A model generated the notes under the pieces. It saw nothing but the letters and a program-made list of their open reading frames with translations. It made no database searches and had not been told where the DNA came from. Below, piece after piece: positions 49,018 to 62,354 of a DNA stretch of 64,000 nt. Within the stretch, counting starts at the first letter, position 1; each line of letters starts with the position of its first letter. The stretch lies in assembly GCF_018687715.1 (NCBI RefSeq), contig NC_056766.1:15347501-15411500 (forward strand). Direction: 5' to 3'. This DNA comes from Carya illinoinensis. Lineage: Eukaryota; Streptophyta; Magnoliopsida; Fagales; Juglandaceae. Position numbers and translations under genes: made by a program.

Positions 49018-51460
49018 TTATTGAAAAAGATAGTTCAAGACGCTACATCCCTTTCAAAAATATAAAAATTTTATGTGTAGTTATTTTTATATATTTTTTA
49101 TGTATTTTATTAATATGATTAGCTGTAATTTTTTTTAATATAAAATAACTATTTTGATCAATCACATTAATAAAATATATAAAAAAAATGTAAAAATGAC
49201 TATATGTACTTGATAGAAACAATTATTTCCGTAGTACGGGATTGCAGATGATCACTGGCCACAGATCAGTCCACTCAATGCCATGATTTCTACTATATTT
49301 TCGCTTTTCCTAACCGGTAATCTCGAAAAAAGGATGTGGATCTCTCCAAAAATCACCTCAAGGATTGCGAACATCTAATTACCATCTTTTAAGACAGAAT
49401 CATCTTGGTAGAATATGGGTGAAGACCAAGAAATTGGTTACTAAAATCCGTTTTCTTTATTTTTGTATCCACCTCTTTATACTGTTGTTATTGTTCTTGG
49501 ACGTATGTTGGGGAACCCACCCCTTCCTCATGTATCATATTTTCTACTTTTTTAATGAAATCTACTCGCTTGCTTAGAAAAAAAAAAAATTATATTAATT
49601 TTGATAAATTATTAATTTTTTCAAATATATTTTATTAAGTGTCTAATAAGGAGTCCATCTCGGAATAATTTTGAAATATAATTGATATGGTACTTCTCGC
49701 CTATCACAAAATGTCAAACTAGCATTCACATCTTTTAATGATAAAAAACATTTTAGTCACAAAGAGATTATATAAAAATGTGATTTGATATAAAATGTTA
49801 GATTGTAAAATTATTTTTATTTTAAGACAAATCTAACTTATCATATAAACTCAGGTTATGAGTTTATTTTTATAAAATCTATATGTGATTGTAATATTTC
49901 TCTTAATGATATGATATTTTATGGTAAATTAAGAATTATATTTATATATAAAGTATAAACTAGAATTATGATACCCTTTGTTTAAAGTTGAGATTTTTAT
50001 TTATTTTTTGGTCACCAACCACAAGTCAAGAGTTCTTTTTTTTTTTTTTTTTAATTCTTTTCTTTTTCCTTGGACATGTCTAAAGTTGCTGCTGAAGGAA
50101 TGAACCTTGATTAATTCCGAATACTTCAGATTTGTTTCAAACAAGTCATAGACAAACCTGTCTAATGGTCTAGAAAGAAAGCAAGGGACAAAGCAATGAA
50201 AATGATGCCCTTCTGTTGAAGGACGCTGCTGGTCTATTTGGATTTTTTTTTCTATTTTTTAATATATTTTATTATTAAGAAAAAAATACACAAATTAGAA
50301 AACCTTTTTGGCATGTTTTTCATTTTAATCGTTCATATATTTAATTTTTTTTAAAACTTAATAGCTAAAGAATTGATTATTAATATATTGACGTATTTTT
50401 TATTTTTAAAAAATATTTAAAGATATTTAAAAAAAACAAAAATAAATATAAATAAATAAATAAAATATTTGTACAACAGTCATAAGATTTCTGCTCCCAT
50501 GTTTTACTGTGTTCCCATTTCTCTGTCCAATGCATATCGTCTGCATTCAACTTGTTGGGCTGCTAGCTGTTTTTTGGGGCCCAAATTGAAATTAATGAAC
50601 GTTCCTCCAGTACTGTGCAAAAACAGAATTGATTATAGTGGGCCCAATCTCAGAGACAACCTTCGACTAGCGAGTCATGGACAACCATAAAAATTTACTC
50701 TTTCTTCGCAACAGCCTATGATGCAAACTAAAACAGAGAGCTAATTTCGTTGTTTAGGTAGTGAATTGAAAAATAAGTGATGGTTTTTGCAGTTTGTTAA
50801 TGTTAATACAAGATCATGTGTAAGGATTATAAGCCCATTCAAAAGCCCATATTGAGTAATAGAAGCCCATAACCAAATGAAGATTGACTATAATTAAAAA
50901 AAAAAAAAATTAAACAAATTCCGTCTTTCCGCATTAAGACCTTATGTGTCACATTCAATACCGATTTTGTTGGTAGTTTTGCCTTAATATACATAATTTT
51001 GGTCTCTCGTTTCAACCAAAGATCACGCATGGAATACTAGCTGTCTGGAGAAAGAACGGCAAGCAATTTTCAAGATATAATACATGTCGTCTAAATGGGG
51101 TGGAATAAGAAATGTAAATAAATTGTCATGCTGGTTTTGTTTCCAAGGTAAATGACATGCCGTTTTACGATAAAGAAACTATATCCTACGCACAACGTCA
51201 CAAAAGGATTAGATGCCCTTTAACCAAATTTGAAAACAGATTCATGCAGTACAAGAATTTGTCCTTTTAATTAAGCACAATGATGAAGAAACAAAAAGGA
51301 GGAGGAGGAAAATAAAAAGCTTTTTTTACTCACTGTCAGCCTCACATTATTTAAGATCATATTGCTTATTTTCTCATATTATAACCTTGCCATACATTTT
51401 GATATGAAGCCAAATGACTTGGAGAAGGTGGGTGGTCATGATTTCTTTCAAAGCCTCTGG

Positions 51461-51811
51461 CTATGGCTGATTAGGAGGTGGGGGTGAGTAGAAGTAGAAT
51501 GCCTTTGAAGGGGAAGATCGCCCATCTGCAGCAGCACCAGGTGGTGGTGGAGAGTAGAAGTAGAATGCCTTCGGCGGGGAAGATTGCCTATTTGCAGGAG
51601 CACTAGGGGGTGGTGGAGAGTAGAAGTAGAACCCTTTCATTTTAGGTGAAAGCGAAAGCATCTTCCTGTTGAGTCCGTGGTGTTGTGGCAAGTCCTCAGC
51701 TAGATAATTAGTCTCTTGCATGGTAGGGTGTGAGAAAAGAGGCTGAAACGAACTAAAGAGAAATGAAAGCATGAGGAGAACACCCCAAACTTGGGTTTGA
51801 GAGAACTCCAT
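51461..51811 (-). CDS. Small secreted extensin-like peptide, copy 3 (116 aa, three modules)
   Basis: Same signal peptide and linker as copies 1 and 2, but with an extra in-frame 22-residue (66-bp) module, so FYFYSPPPP occurs at 61-69, 83-91 and 105-113. The spacers differ: SAPANRQSSPPKA after module 1 and GAAADGRSSPSKA after module 2. The extra unit therefore diverged after it arose, or copies 1 and 2 lost one. The start at 51811 (MEFSQTQVW) matches the other copies. The further upstream ATG at 51865 lies before the TATA box (its codons 2-5 overlap TATAAATT), so it cannot be in the mRNA if that box is used. The frame is intact. Confidence 0.8.
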   Translation of the reverse strand: MEFSQTQVWGVLLMLSFLFSSFQPLFSHPTMQETNYLAEDLPQHHGLNRKMLSLSPKMKGFYFYSPPPPSAPANRQSSPPKAFYFYSPPPPGAAADGRSSPSKAFYFYSPPPPNQP

Positions 51812-51852
51812 GATTTGTAAATGGTTGTAAGAATGTGACAAATGCCAATCCA

Positions 51853-51859
51853 ATTTATA
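51853..51859 (-). promoter_or_regulatory. TATA box of peptide gene copy 3
   Basis: TATAAAT on the minus strand, 48 bp before the chosen ATG. Confidence 0.75.
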
Positions 51860-52081
51860 GGCCAAGAGGGATGGAAAATTGGAAAGTACATTTATGTAGG
51901 CAAAAAAGTGTCTAAATTATAAGGCAGGGCCACATGTTTTCTTGTCATCAAGAAGATAAATTTGGGGTAGAAAAGTAGTCAAATTTTGATAGATTTTCGG
52001 TCAATCCATTCAACAAAACCTTCCAATTCCAACTTTTGGTGCGTGAAGAATGCTTTATGGTCTAATTTTTTTTTTTTGGCC

Positions 52082-52087
52082 CACGTG
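52082..52087. promoter_or_regulatory. G-box CACGTG upstream of peptide gene copy 3 only
   Basis: The palindrome CACGTG lies about 270 bp before the ATG. The same site in units 1 and 2 reads TACGTG, so the full G-box is specific to copy 3. Function is inferred from the motif only. Confidence 0.4.
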
Positions 52088-54005
52088 ATTTGATATTTGA
52101 ACTTAATATACTCTCTATTTAAGGGATTACTTAAATTTTATCTATAATTAGCACATGATTTCTTCAAAATTGCTCTATAGTTAGCATAAAACATATGGAT
52201 TTTTAAAAATCTTTATGATATTTTGTCAAGGATCTTTTCTCTCAATTACGAGGATGTTCTAGAACAACTCTTTCAATAATTTAGGACATAAAAGTTGTAA
52301 ATCCCAACTATTTTTATCAATTTAGTATTTATGGCATTAATTAATATATATGTTTTCAATATAATAAACCTTGAAAAAAAGTGATTCGAGCTTGTGAAAC
52401 CATATATCACACAATGTTTTGGTGGCCATGAAAGGTGGCATAGATAGTGGCCTTGTGATCGTGTTGAGAATTAGAAGACCATGAGCATCAAGTACAACTT
52501 TCCTTTTTGTCATTCAAGAAAGTTATATTAGCACTAGATAACTGGAAGAGTAATGCTAGATACAGTTCTAAAGTTTAAAAGTCACACATACTCTTTTAAA
52601 AAAAAAAAATAGAATCAACTATTAAAAAATAATTTTTTTATATGAATTTCAGATATATTAATGTTTTTTTAAGGAGAATGTACAGAGCTTGCACATGCTA
52701 TGACTATAAATATCAAACATCAATTTTATAATATTTATTATTATTTATGTAATTTTTTTTTTTAAAAAATAGATATTTATTAATTATTGTAGTCCCCACA
52801 AGAATTTGCTTTTATTGATAATAAAATGCTACCTAATAATGCACTAGGGGTAGGGACTGAAATAAATTGGAAATTACTCCTACAGATATGATAGCAGCTG
52901 TGTATTAAATGGTTTAACTTAAAAACCATGCAATCCTCCACCATCCAAAAATGGTGGACCCATTTTCAATTTTCACCCCCCTTAAATGCCTTGTTAAATG
53001 TTAATTTTTTTCTTTTATAGTAATAAGTTCTTAAATAATTTTTCTTCTCTCCATTTGAGGTGCAGAAGAATCCATGGCTGAGTTGGACAGAATATATATA
53101 ATAAATAAAAGGGATTCCTCTTGATGCGAAAAGATCTCGTGCAATTGATTTTATAAGATATATTAAAAAAGATAATTCAAGACTCTACATCCCTTTAAAA
53201 AAAAACAGTTATTTTTATATATTCTTTATACACTCTATTAATACGATTAATTGTAATATTTTTTAATATAAAATAACTGTTTTAATCAATTATATTAATA
53301 AAATATATAAAAATGACCATATATATTTAACAGAAACATCCTTTCCCCGGTGTCTAATAAGGAGTCGATTTCAGAATAATTTTGAAATATAATTAATATG
53401 GTACTTCCCGCCTATCACAAAATGTCAAACTAACATTCATATCTTTTAATGATAAAAAATACTTTAGTCATAAAAAAAATTACACAAAAATGTGATTTGA
53501 TATAAAATGTTAAATTGTAAAATTACTTTTATTTTAAGATAGATCTAACTTATCATATAAAGTCAAGTTATAGATTTATTTTTATAAAATCTATTTGTGA
53601 CAATAATATTTCTTTTAATGATATGATATTTTATGGTAAATTAAGAATTATATTTATATGTAAAGTATAAAGTAGAATTATGATACCCTTTGTTTAAAGT
53701 TGAGATTTTTATTTTTTATTTTTGTTAAGCAACCAAAAGTCAAGAGTTCTTTTTTTTTTTTAATTCTTTTTCTTTTTCCTTGGACATGTCTAAAGTTGCT
53801 GCTAAAGGAATGAACATAAATTAATTCCGAATATTTCAGCTTTGTTTCGAACAAGTCATAGACATAACTGTCTAATGGTCTAGAAAGAAAGCAAGGGACA
53901 AAGCAATGAAAGTGATGCCCTTCTGTTGAATGGTCTATTTGGAACTTCTTCTTTTTTATTATTTTTCTTTTATCTATTTTTTAACATCTTTTATTATTAA
54001 AAAAA

Positions 54006-54370
54006 ATACAAATTTATTAATAATGACTTCCTTAATTATTAAATAAAAAAAACCGAGCGGTCAAACCAACTGTATAAGTTGGACTATCATTTTCCTTTAT
54101 TGAAACCAGAAGATCACTTTGAAGTTGCATATGCGCGGCCAAGTAAAAGTTATCCAGAGATCTCACAACATAAATATTACCTATGGACAATTTACAACAA
54201 AGTCTATATATTGTGTAAAATTGAAGAAAATCCTCATCCTTGAGTCCTAAATTATTCAACAGGCTAGCCACTCATACCAGACCCAAAACAAGATCACAAA
54301 TTCACTATATCATATGCAACGTTACAGACAAACTCAAGTTCATCTCAATAAAGGGATTGCGGGTAGTACA
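54006..54370. other. Intergenic spacer, nothing recognised
   Basis: Ordinary sequence between unit 3 and the intact hAT-like repeat. Confidence 0.5.
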
Positions 54371-55064
54371 ATTTTAGAGTAGAAATATATGATGCGATCT
54401 CGTGAATCTAACATAAGTACGATACAAAATTAACAGATTTGAGTTTGATATTAATGGATTCGGATCAAAACAGATAGACCCGTTAAAACACGATTTATAA
54501 ACTGGTCAATCTGTTTAACCTGAAATCTACCGTTTAAATTTTATTTTAAAATTAAAATTTTATTATTGTTGAGTTATAATAATAATATTTTCAATATGCT
54601 TATATTTTTATTCTTGAGATTATAATTTTGAATCTATACTCATACTTGTTATTGTAAAGTTTGTAATATTAGCTTTATTATATGTTAAAATTTTTAAAAT
54701 GCTTATATTTTTTGTTAATAGGTAATCATTTTTTAAGATATTATGGCTATTAATAAATATAGATTTAAATTTTTATATGAAATTATGTTAATAAAGCCAA
54801 ATAAGTTGTGTGTTAATTCAACCAATTTAAATAAAACATGTTTAAATCAATTATGTCACGTTGACATATTTCTAATTATTAAATGGATCAAAGCGAGTGA
54901 CACAACACGACCCGACCCGACCCATGATTTAAATGGATTGGATTAAAATTTGAAAACTTAATACGTTTAGCTTAACGGATTAGATTCGAATTGACTTATG
55001 TAGTCGAATAATCATGACTTGACACGACACGAAAACGACCCAAACACACAATTGGTCATCCCTA
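54371..55064 (+). mobile_element. hAT-like non-autonomous repeat, uninterrupted copy
   Basis: About 690 bp with no coding capacity. It ends GGTCATCCCTA, which reversed is TAGGGATGACC, a hAT-style terminus. It contains repeated ACACGACAC, GACCCGACCC and GACCCGTTAAAA words. Its two halves match 14404-14722 and 17925-18238, and part of it matches 5912-6142 in inverse. The left boundary is approximate. Confidence 0.6.
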
Positions 55065-55469
55065 CTTTACACTCCATGAAGAAACCCTTGGAAGTCAATG
55101 GATGGCAAATGGCAAGACATCTATATAAATGCAAAGCAATAACAGATGGAAATATATATACATTTCAAAAACCCACTTCCCAGAGTCAGCAATACATTCA
55201 ACCAACCTTAGAAAGAAAGCCACAAGGGCTTCTTTAGAGGTCCGGTCACCGTTTTACATATATCTACATATATAACTAAGCTACCAAAAAGTAAGAACCT
55301 CTATAACTTGGAAAAAGTAATACTAACCTACTAGGGGAAATGAAAGACATAGACAAGCCAGTGATAAATATGTTACAGAAATCACTAAAGAGGGAAGTGG
55401 ACATTTAGGTGCCAGTAGTATCTGTTAGCATAGAAAAGCATATTCATAGCTCTCCATTTCTTCCCCACT
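55065..55469 (-). other. 3' flank and 3' UTR of the AFR-like gene
   Basis: Downstream of the AFR-like stop codon. Several AT-rich stretches could serve as poly(A) signals. No separate gene seen. Confidence 0.4.
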
Positions 55470-58400
55470 TCATTTGCATACAGTCTTGAGTCTCTTTGCA
55501 GCCTGGACAAACCCGACAATGACTTGCAACTCGTCCATTTGCTTCACGACAGGAAAAAAGTCATTGCATTTTTCAGAACAGGATAATGCTATCTAATAAA
55601 AAAACAATGCTCAACCAAAGGAATCAAAGGAAACAGCAAACAAATTTGTAAACACCTGTGACATGAAATGCCTCTGAACAACATCTACCAGTTGCTCTTT
55701 CGAGGGATTGGGGATAGCATCCACCTATAAATCAAATATGTTAGTAAAAACAAAAAAAAGAAATGTATCCCACAGCTTGTAATGGAACAATATAAATTTA
55801 TTCCCTTTAAAGAACTCACAAGATTAAAGTGTCGCCAATATCTCCTCAAAGCAGCCATCTCCAGTTTGCTCAAGTCAACCTTCTGTGAAGAAGATGTTTC
55901 AATAAAAATAAACACTTAACAGTAGATATGTTTAATGGTCTAGAAAACCCAAAAGATATGTTTGTCACTTTATTTCGTATGAAAGCTAGACAGGAGTACG
56001 AAAGGGTAACAATAAAAAGTAGCAAAGGTCACATACCATGGACCCACGAGGGGTAGAAACAGATCCCTTAGATTGCGAATCACAGGAGAGTGATCTGCTC
56101 ATAGTCCTATGAGATGAGCCGGATGATTTATGCATTCTGTGCCTTGATCTGTGGGACTTTTGAGTGTCATCAGATGCTGGATAACCAGAAAAGCACTACC
56201 AAGATTAAAAAAGTGTTGCGGTCCAATGAAAGGATAAAGATATAAGCAACAAAGCTTTTGAAAATAGTAAAAGTAAAAGCTGAAGGCACAATGGATCCTA
56301 TGTATAATGCTCATTCACTTTTCTCTAGAAAGCATTCTGTTCCAAACCCACAAACAGAGAGGCCCAAAAACATAATCACATTGAACATAAAAAGATCAAT
56401 GTCAACCCTATCCAAGGCCATAGGCATGCACCGAAGGTGATCGCTGGCAGTTACTGGTGGATAGCACTGCCACTAAAATATGGGTACAAGATAATAAACC
56501 TGTATTCAGAATGCTATTCAAAGAAATCTCTGTTTAAGTTCCATATCAACACAGTCAAAGACAATCATGTCTTTACAAAACCCATGGTCGTGAAATCATT
56601 CTATCTTTTCCAAATAATTCTCAGGAGTCACGTAACAAAAATTTGCTGACCACAGCACATAAGTTACCATCCAGAATGCATTATGCAAACATACCCATAT
56701 CCGAACCATTCCATGGCACATTTTCGAATTCAAGGTCATCATCTTCCTCGTTACCAGTAGGAGCTTCAATCACACTGAGGGCATTTCTCTGTAGCTTTAC
56801 TTCTATGCCATTTGTGAGAACCTGTAAATTTTACAGTCAAGTACCAAAATCAGGACCATTAAGAAAGGCCTTACATTACTTTGGATGATAGCAAGTGAAC
56901 ATAAAATAATAAAACTTACAGGAGATAGGGAAGTAAATAAAAATTCCAAGAAAGGAAAGAATAAAATTCAAATCAATTCAGTCAGGTTGCATCCATGTTT
57001 GAGGATTTAGAGAAAAATAAATAAATAAATAAATATACGACTCAGAGCAGTTGTAGTATAAATCGCAAGATATGAATTTTAAACACAATGGATTTGAGCT
57101 TTGCAGATTTAGCTCCAATAAAAACACATGTTATGAATTTGAAATAACACTGTCCAAATTTAGAGCCAAAAATATATCTCACCCGTAAAAAAATTTCACT
57201 TTCGAATTTTTTTGCAAGTAAAATATCAAAATTAAAATTTCTTCAATGGGAGAGATTCATTGATAAAACTTCTGATATTTGCTGAAGCAATAAAGCTAAA
57301 AAACTAAAAACCAAATCTTTGTGTTAAAAGACTTCCATGCAAATGAACCACAAATTCATTCATATGGCGACACTCAATCAAAGGATACCTCGATCAGATA
57401 TTAAAAACTGAACAATGAATTCAAAAGCAGGCCAGAATTCCAAAGAAATCTAACAAAAAACCTAGCCAGTTACCCACAAAACAATTGCACTTTAAAATCA
57501 CATAATTGACTACTAGAGAAGTAAATAAGCAAAACAATAGAAACAACCAGAATATCTTTCAAAACAATAATTAGCAAAAATATTATTAGACCGATTGGGC
57601 AAAACAAGTCTTAGACAAATCATAATGTGATAATTTCTGAGGGTATCAATCTCAAGGATAAACATGGAAGTACTTCAATCAATCCAATCACGAAAACGTG
57701 AATAATACCAACATCCAAAAAAATCGGCTAACCATCTTCAATCTATCCATACCAACAATTCCAGAAATATCCTCTCCCATTAGCCAATTATGAAAAACTG
57801 CTAATCAATCTAAATGTAAAGAAAATTTCCCAAAGCCATGACCAAAGGTCCAAAACCCTGAAAGCACGCACATAAAAATGGAAAGTAGAGATAAAAGAAA
57901 AACCGTAAATAGTTATAAAGCCAAGGCAATAAGGCAAATTGTAAACCCACATTATTAAAAAAGCAATCAAATCCCCAGATCGATTGATAAAACAAAACAT
58001 GCAACCAAAACCCATATCCAAAAGCTCAATTTTGAAACTTACCATCCTCATATATCATCAAATTCACCCAAAATTGCATCGGAGAAATCGAAATTTTGAA
58101 TTTTTGTATCCAAAAACAACATGCTAACTCAAAAAATGTATTAGTAACTGAAAATTGGATTTTACTTAACACTATCAACGAACAGAGTCAAAGAATCGCT
58201 GAGTTCATATAAGTAACCAGTATGGTCAAATAATGGGGTCAATAATCAAATTGGCCCACATTGAATTGTTTCATATCAAATACCCAGCAAAATAAATTCT
58301 AATCCAAAAATTGCAAACAACGCAAATTACAAACTGAACTCAATCTCGGAAAACCCCGCACAACCCAAATCATTTCCCCAAAATCCAAAATTGACGAAGA

Positions 58401-58608
58401 CAATTACCAGCCAATGCCAGCCGCCTAGCCCAACGGCCTTCTTGACCACACCTTGAAGACCCACAAGCACCGATTTGGTCCTGTTATTTCCGGTCACCAC
58501 CACCTTGGTGTGACGCGGCAGCACCGAGAGCTCTTCCTCGCTACTGTCTCCACAACTCTGCAACTGCGAGAACCCGCCATTAACGGAATTCTCAACTGCC
58601 TCGAGCAT
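55470..58608 (-). CDS. AFR1: SAP30-like Sin3/histone deacetylase subunit (AFR-type), six exons
   Basis: Exons: 58608-58408, 56821-56695, 56176-56037, 55882-55820, 55724-55656 and 55541-55470. All introns have GT...AG ends and phases agree, giving 223 residues. AFR proteins resemble SAP30, which ties histone deacetylases to Sin3; in Arabidopsis they are reported to repress FT. Exon 1 carries SSEEELSVLPRHTKVVVTGN and GVVKKAVGLGGWHWL. Exons 2-3 encode NGIEVKLQRNALSVIEAPTG, an acidic patch and a Ser/Arg/His-rich linker. Exons 4-6 form the Sin3-binding domain (about 157-218), with VDLSKLEMAALRRYWRHFNL, PNPSKEQLVDVVQRHF and DELQVIVGFVQAAKRLK. Intron 1 is 1,586 bp. The start is the first ATG of the conserved MLEAV reading. 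AFR1 versus AFR2 cannot be settled here, so the symbol is provisional. Confidence 0.93.
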
Positions 58609-58818
58609 TTCCGGTCCAACTCAGTGAGTTTCAGGAGCGAAAAAACTCTGAAAAAACCCGGGAATCAGAACTCGAAACTACATTAATTGAAAAGATCATG
58701 CATTGCTCATCACTTATTCGTGGGTTTCGGAGGCAAACGAGAGAGAAACGGAAGAGAAATTTGGTATTTTCCAGAGAGAACAAAACACAGAGTTGGAGAG
58801 AGAAAGAGAGACAGATGG

Positions 58819-58875
58819 AGAGAGAGAGAGAGAGAGAGAGAGTGTGTTTGTGTGTGTACGAGAGAGAGAGAGAGC
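58819..58875. repeat. GA-rich/TG microsatellite in the AFR-like 5' region
   Basis: GA repeats (58819-58841), a short GT stretch and more GA repeats, read as CT-rich on the coding strand. It lies 210-270 bp before the start codon, probably in the leader or core promoter. Confidence 0.9.
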
Positions 58876-61800
58876 GGGTGGGAGTCAGAGTGAGTGGTAT
58901 TGATAATTGGCGACTCGGTATGGATCCCGAAGAAGAAGAACAGACCAACGAAAGAATGCCACGCTAGCAATAGTGCACTGAGGTTGCGGGCATGTTATGC
59001 TAAATACCTCCAGCGGTTTTGGTTTTGAGGAGCCGTTACCGTGGGTTGACCGTTTGACCAGTGATAAGCGAGAGAGTGCGGACTATGAATTGACTATACA
59101 GCCCTTGAGTTTCTTACATATAATCACAATTTCTTTTTCTTTAAAGTCACATTACTTTTTTTTTTTTCTAAAATGATATAGTATTTATAACATTAAGCAC
59201 AATATTACATGTATTTAAGAATAGTATTATTTTTTTATTTTTTTATTTTAATTCAATTTTAAAATTTTTATTATTTGACAGCTGACATGTCAACAAATAT
59301 AATTATAAATATAGATATTTTTTTTATTTTTTTATCATCTTTTGGTATTAAATGATTAAGGAGTTATTGTACTTAATTTATCTAATAATTAAATATCCCA
59401 GTAAATAATTCAGTAGATCATAATTAAAATATAATAAATAATATATTTATTAATTTTATTTATAAAGTTAATTAATTTTATTTCTAGCTATGAGAAAATC
59501 TCATAAAAACCCAATGATATAAAAACTAAGAAAGTTAAGGAACTCATAAAAAGAAATAAATACACATAATATTTGTTATCATTCATATGGGTTTCTCTAA
59601 TATATTAAATATTTAAAATTTTTATGTTTAATTTATTTTATTTAATTATCTCTATAATTCAAATTCAAATTTTATATAAAAAATTACTAAAAAATCTTAA
59701 TATTTTTTTGTAATATAGGTTATTATAATGAAATAAAAATCTAAACGAAAATCTAATGAAATAAAAATAAGAAAGGAGGAAAGCTTAAGAGAAATGGGCA
59801 GATTGGTAATTTTAGGCAAAGGAAGAAAGCAGAAAAGGACAAAAGAAGAAAAAGAAAAGTAACGGAGAGGAATGGAGGAAGTAACGGACACCCGAAATTC
59901 ATCGGAGGGGTCCACGTCTTTTGGGGGAGGCTCTACCTGCCGTCGGTGTTGTCTTATCCAGCATGGGATACCTTCCTACCCCCACTCCCATGTTTACCAC
60001 TAACAAAACATCCTTAAAATATTTGTAAAAACATTGTTATATTTTTTTTATATTTATTTATGTTTAATTTTTCCAACACCCTGATTTTCTTTCCCGCCAC
60101 AGCCTGGAAACATGGACCGTGGATATAGCCTCAGCAGCATCTCATCCGTCGGATCTTTGCAGCGTAAATGTTAGCCGTCGGATTTAAGAAATCGGCAGTT
60201 GTGGAAAAGAGGAGACATGTTCACAGTTCACGTATACACTGTTCCACATTGAATTGACATCCTCCTTATGTCATACTCAAACTCAAAATGAGTGTTTTTT
60301 CTTTTTCTTTTGTTTAAAGTTGATGGAGGAGAAAGAAATCATTTATATTGTTGACATTCTAAAAATTGATTTACAAGAAAGATTTTGTTTTGATTTTTTA
60401 ATTTTTTTTTAATAAACATTTTAGAATTGTAACCACAAATTTTAGATAATCTATGTAAGAAATATTTTAGTCATAATTTATAAAAATATATTTATACGCT
60501 GTATAGGTCGATATGGTATATCAAATTTTAAAATATATATATCATATTAAATAAAATTATACCAGTTTGTAAAATAATTATATAAAATTAAATTCATAAA
60601 GGATATGATTCGATATGTTGCATTAATTGTAATATTATTATAAATTTAATAAAAAAATTATATAAAATTACATTAATTTATAAATTAATTTAAATCTATA
60701 ATACATTTATTTATAAAATTGATCCAATTCAAAAATAAAAATAAAATAATATCGCCTTTTAATGATGAAAAAGTTGAAAGAGTGCGCGTACTTTTGGACT
60801 CCAAGGCCTAAAGCAAAAGGATAGGATTGATAAAATAAATATTAATATCTTTTTTCAAAAGAATTTAAGTGGGGGATTTTATTTGGTGTACCGCACACGC
60901 ATCCTAAATGGTGCTGTTAAAGGGATAGAGCAGTGTAATTATTTTTTTATATTATTTATATATTCTATTGATATTATTAGTAAAAATAATTATTTTGTAT
61001 TAAAAATATATATAATTAATTAAATTAATAGAATACATAAAAAATATATAAAAATAATTATCTATAAATTTTTTGTAAGTGATACGGAGCAGCGAAGAGG
61101 TGTTCCACTGTTTCTTAAGACCCATAAAAATGAAAAGAAAAATAAAATCTATTTTCATATTTATTTTTTGAAACTATTAATAAAGTAAATCTCATAAGGA
61201 CGAAAAAACATTTATATTTTATTTTCTTATAATTATAATAAAGTCTGCACACTAGAGTTACAAATAGTAAAATTATAAAATAATTAAAAAAATACAATTG
61301 GTTTGCGAATAAATTTTATAAAATTCAATTTAAAAATTAAGGCGGTTGATAAATTATTTTTATTTTAAAATAAATTTAACATATAATATAACATTACGTC
61401 AATTTATAAATTTATTTTTATAAAATTTTATTATAGAGTAATGCTACTCTATGCGTCTTCTATAAGTTAAATGTCATTTTTTTTTTTATATTTTTTTAAA
61501 CATATTTACGTATTTTAAAAAAATAAAAAAAAATCAATGTACTAATATTCATTTTTTTAATTATTAAATAAAATAATAATTAAAATATATGAACAATCAA
61601 AATTAACGAATAAATTCATGAAACACAGTAACATTTTCCTTCTTTATCGCAGACAATTCTCAATCCAAATCTTTTTGCTTTATAACTTAGGTTGCCTTAG
61701 ACAGGTGGACAAGCACACTATTCACACACTTTTGATCATCAATGTCCAAAATCTGATTTGACTTTTTCTGTGAGGAATATTTTGAACATGGGCAAAGGAG

Positions 61801-62315
61801 TGGGGACAGACAGCCTCAATGATCGACCACCATTTTTATTTAGTAAAAATATAGTTACAAGTATAATTGTGCACTAATCTATATATTAATATGATGTGAT
61901 TGGTCAAAAAGTAAATTTTATTGAAAACAGTGTTAATTTAAATTTTAAGTATGAATAAATCAGTATTGGTACACAGATTAATACGCAACTGTGCTTGTAT
62001 GTAGCAAAACTCTTTTATTTATTGAGTCATTATTAGATATTTTGAAAATACGGATGTATGATATTCTTATTCTAAATATTGTATAGTTAATCATCGATAT
62101 TTATATAAATAAAAAGAGTGCATGCTACAGTTAAAAAATTATATAAAAATAATCTCACAAACTGACATATTTTCACAATCATTATTTCCTCACTCTTTCT
62201 CTCTACCTTGCTTTCCAAACCTTTTTCTTTTTTAGCTAGGGAAAATTAGGAATCCTTTTCCGAATATGAGATGCAAAAAAATGACCATTTTTTCAAGTGT
62301 TGGAAATCATAAGAG

Positions 62316-62354
<39 letters not shown>

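Larger units (their letters stand above)
44948..50299. repeat. Tandem segmental duplication, unit 2
   Basis: Second unit. It is about 4.0 kb once the private LINE insertion (47665-49017) is removed. Starts ACCTTTTTCACATG, the counterpart of the unit 1 and unit 3 starts. It carries peptide gene copy 2. Confidence 0.9.
50300..54005. repeat. Tandem segmental duplication, unit 3
   Basis: Third unit, about 3.7 kb. It has no large private insertion and lacks the 400-bp LINE-like tail of units 1 and 2. Carries peptide gene copy 3. Similarity ends near 54005. Confidence 0.9.

Noticed and set aside
58698..58967. Plus-strand frames upstream of the AFR-like gene
   Set aside because: Antisense shadows of the 5' leader, rich in translated GA repeats.
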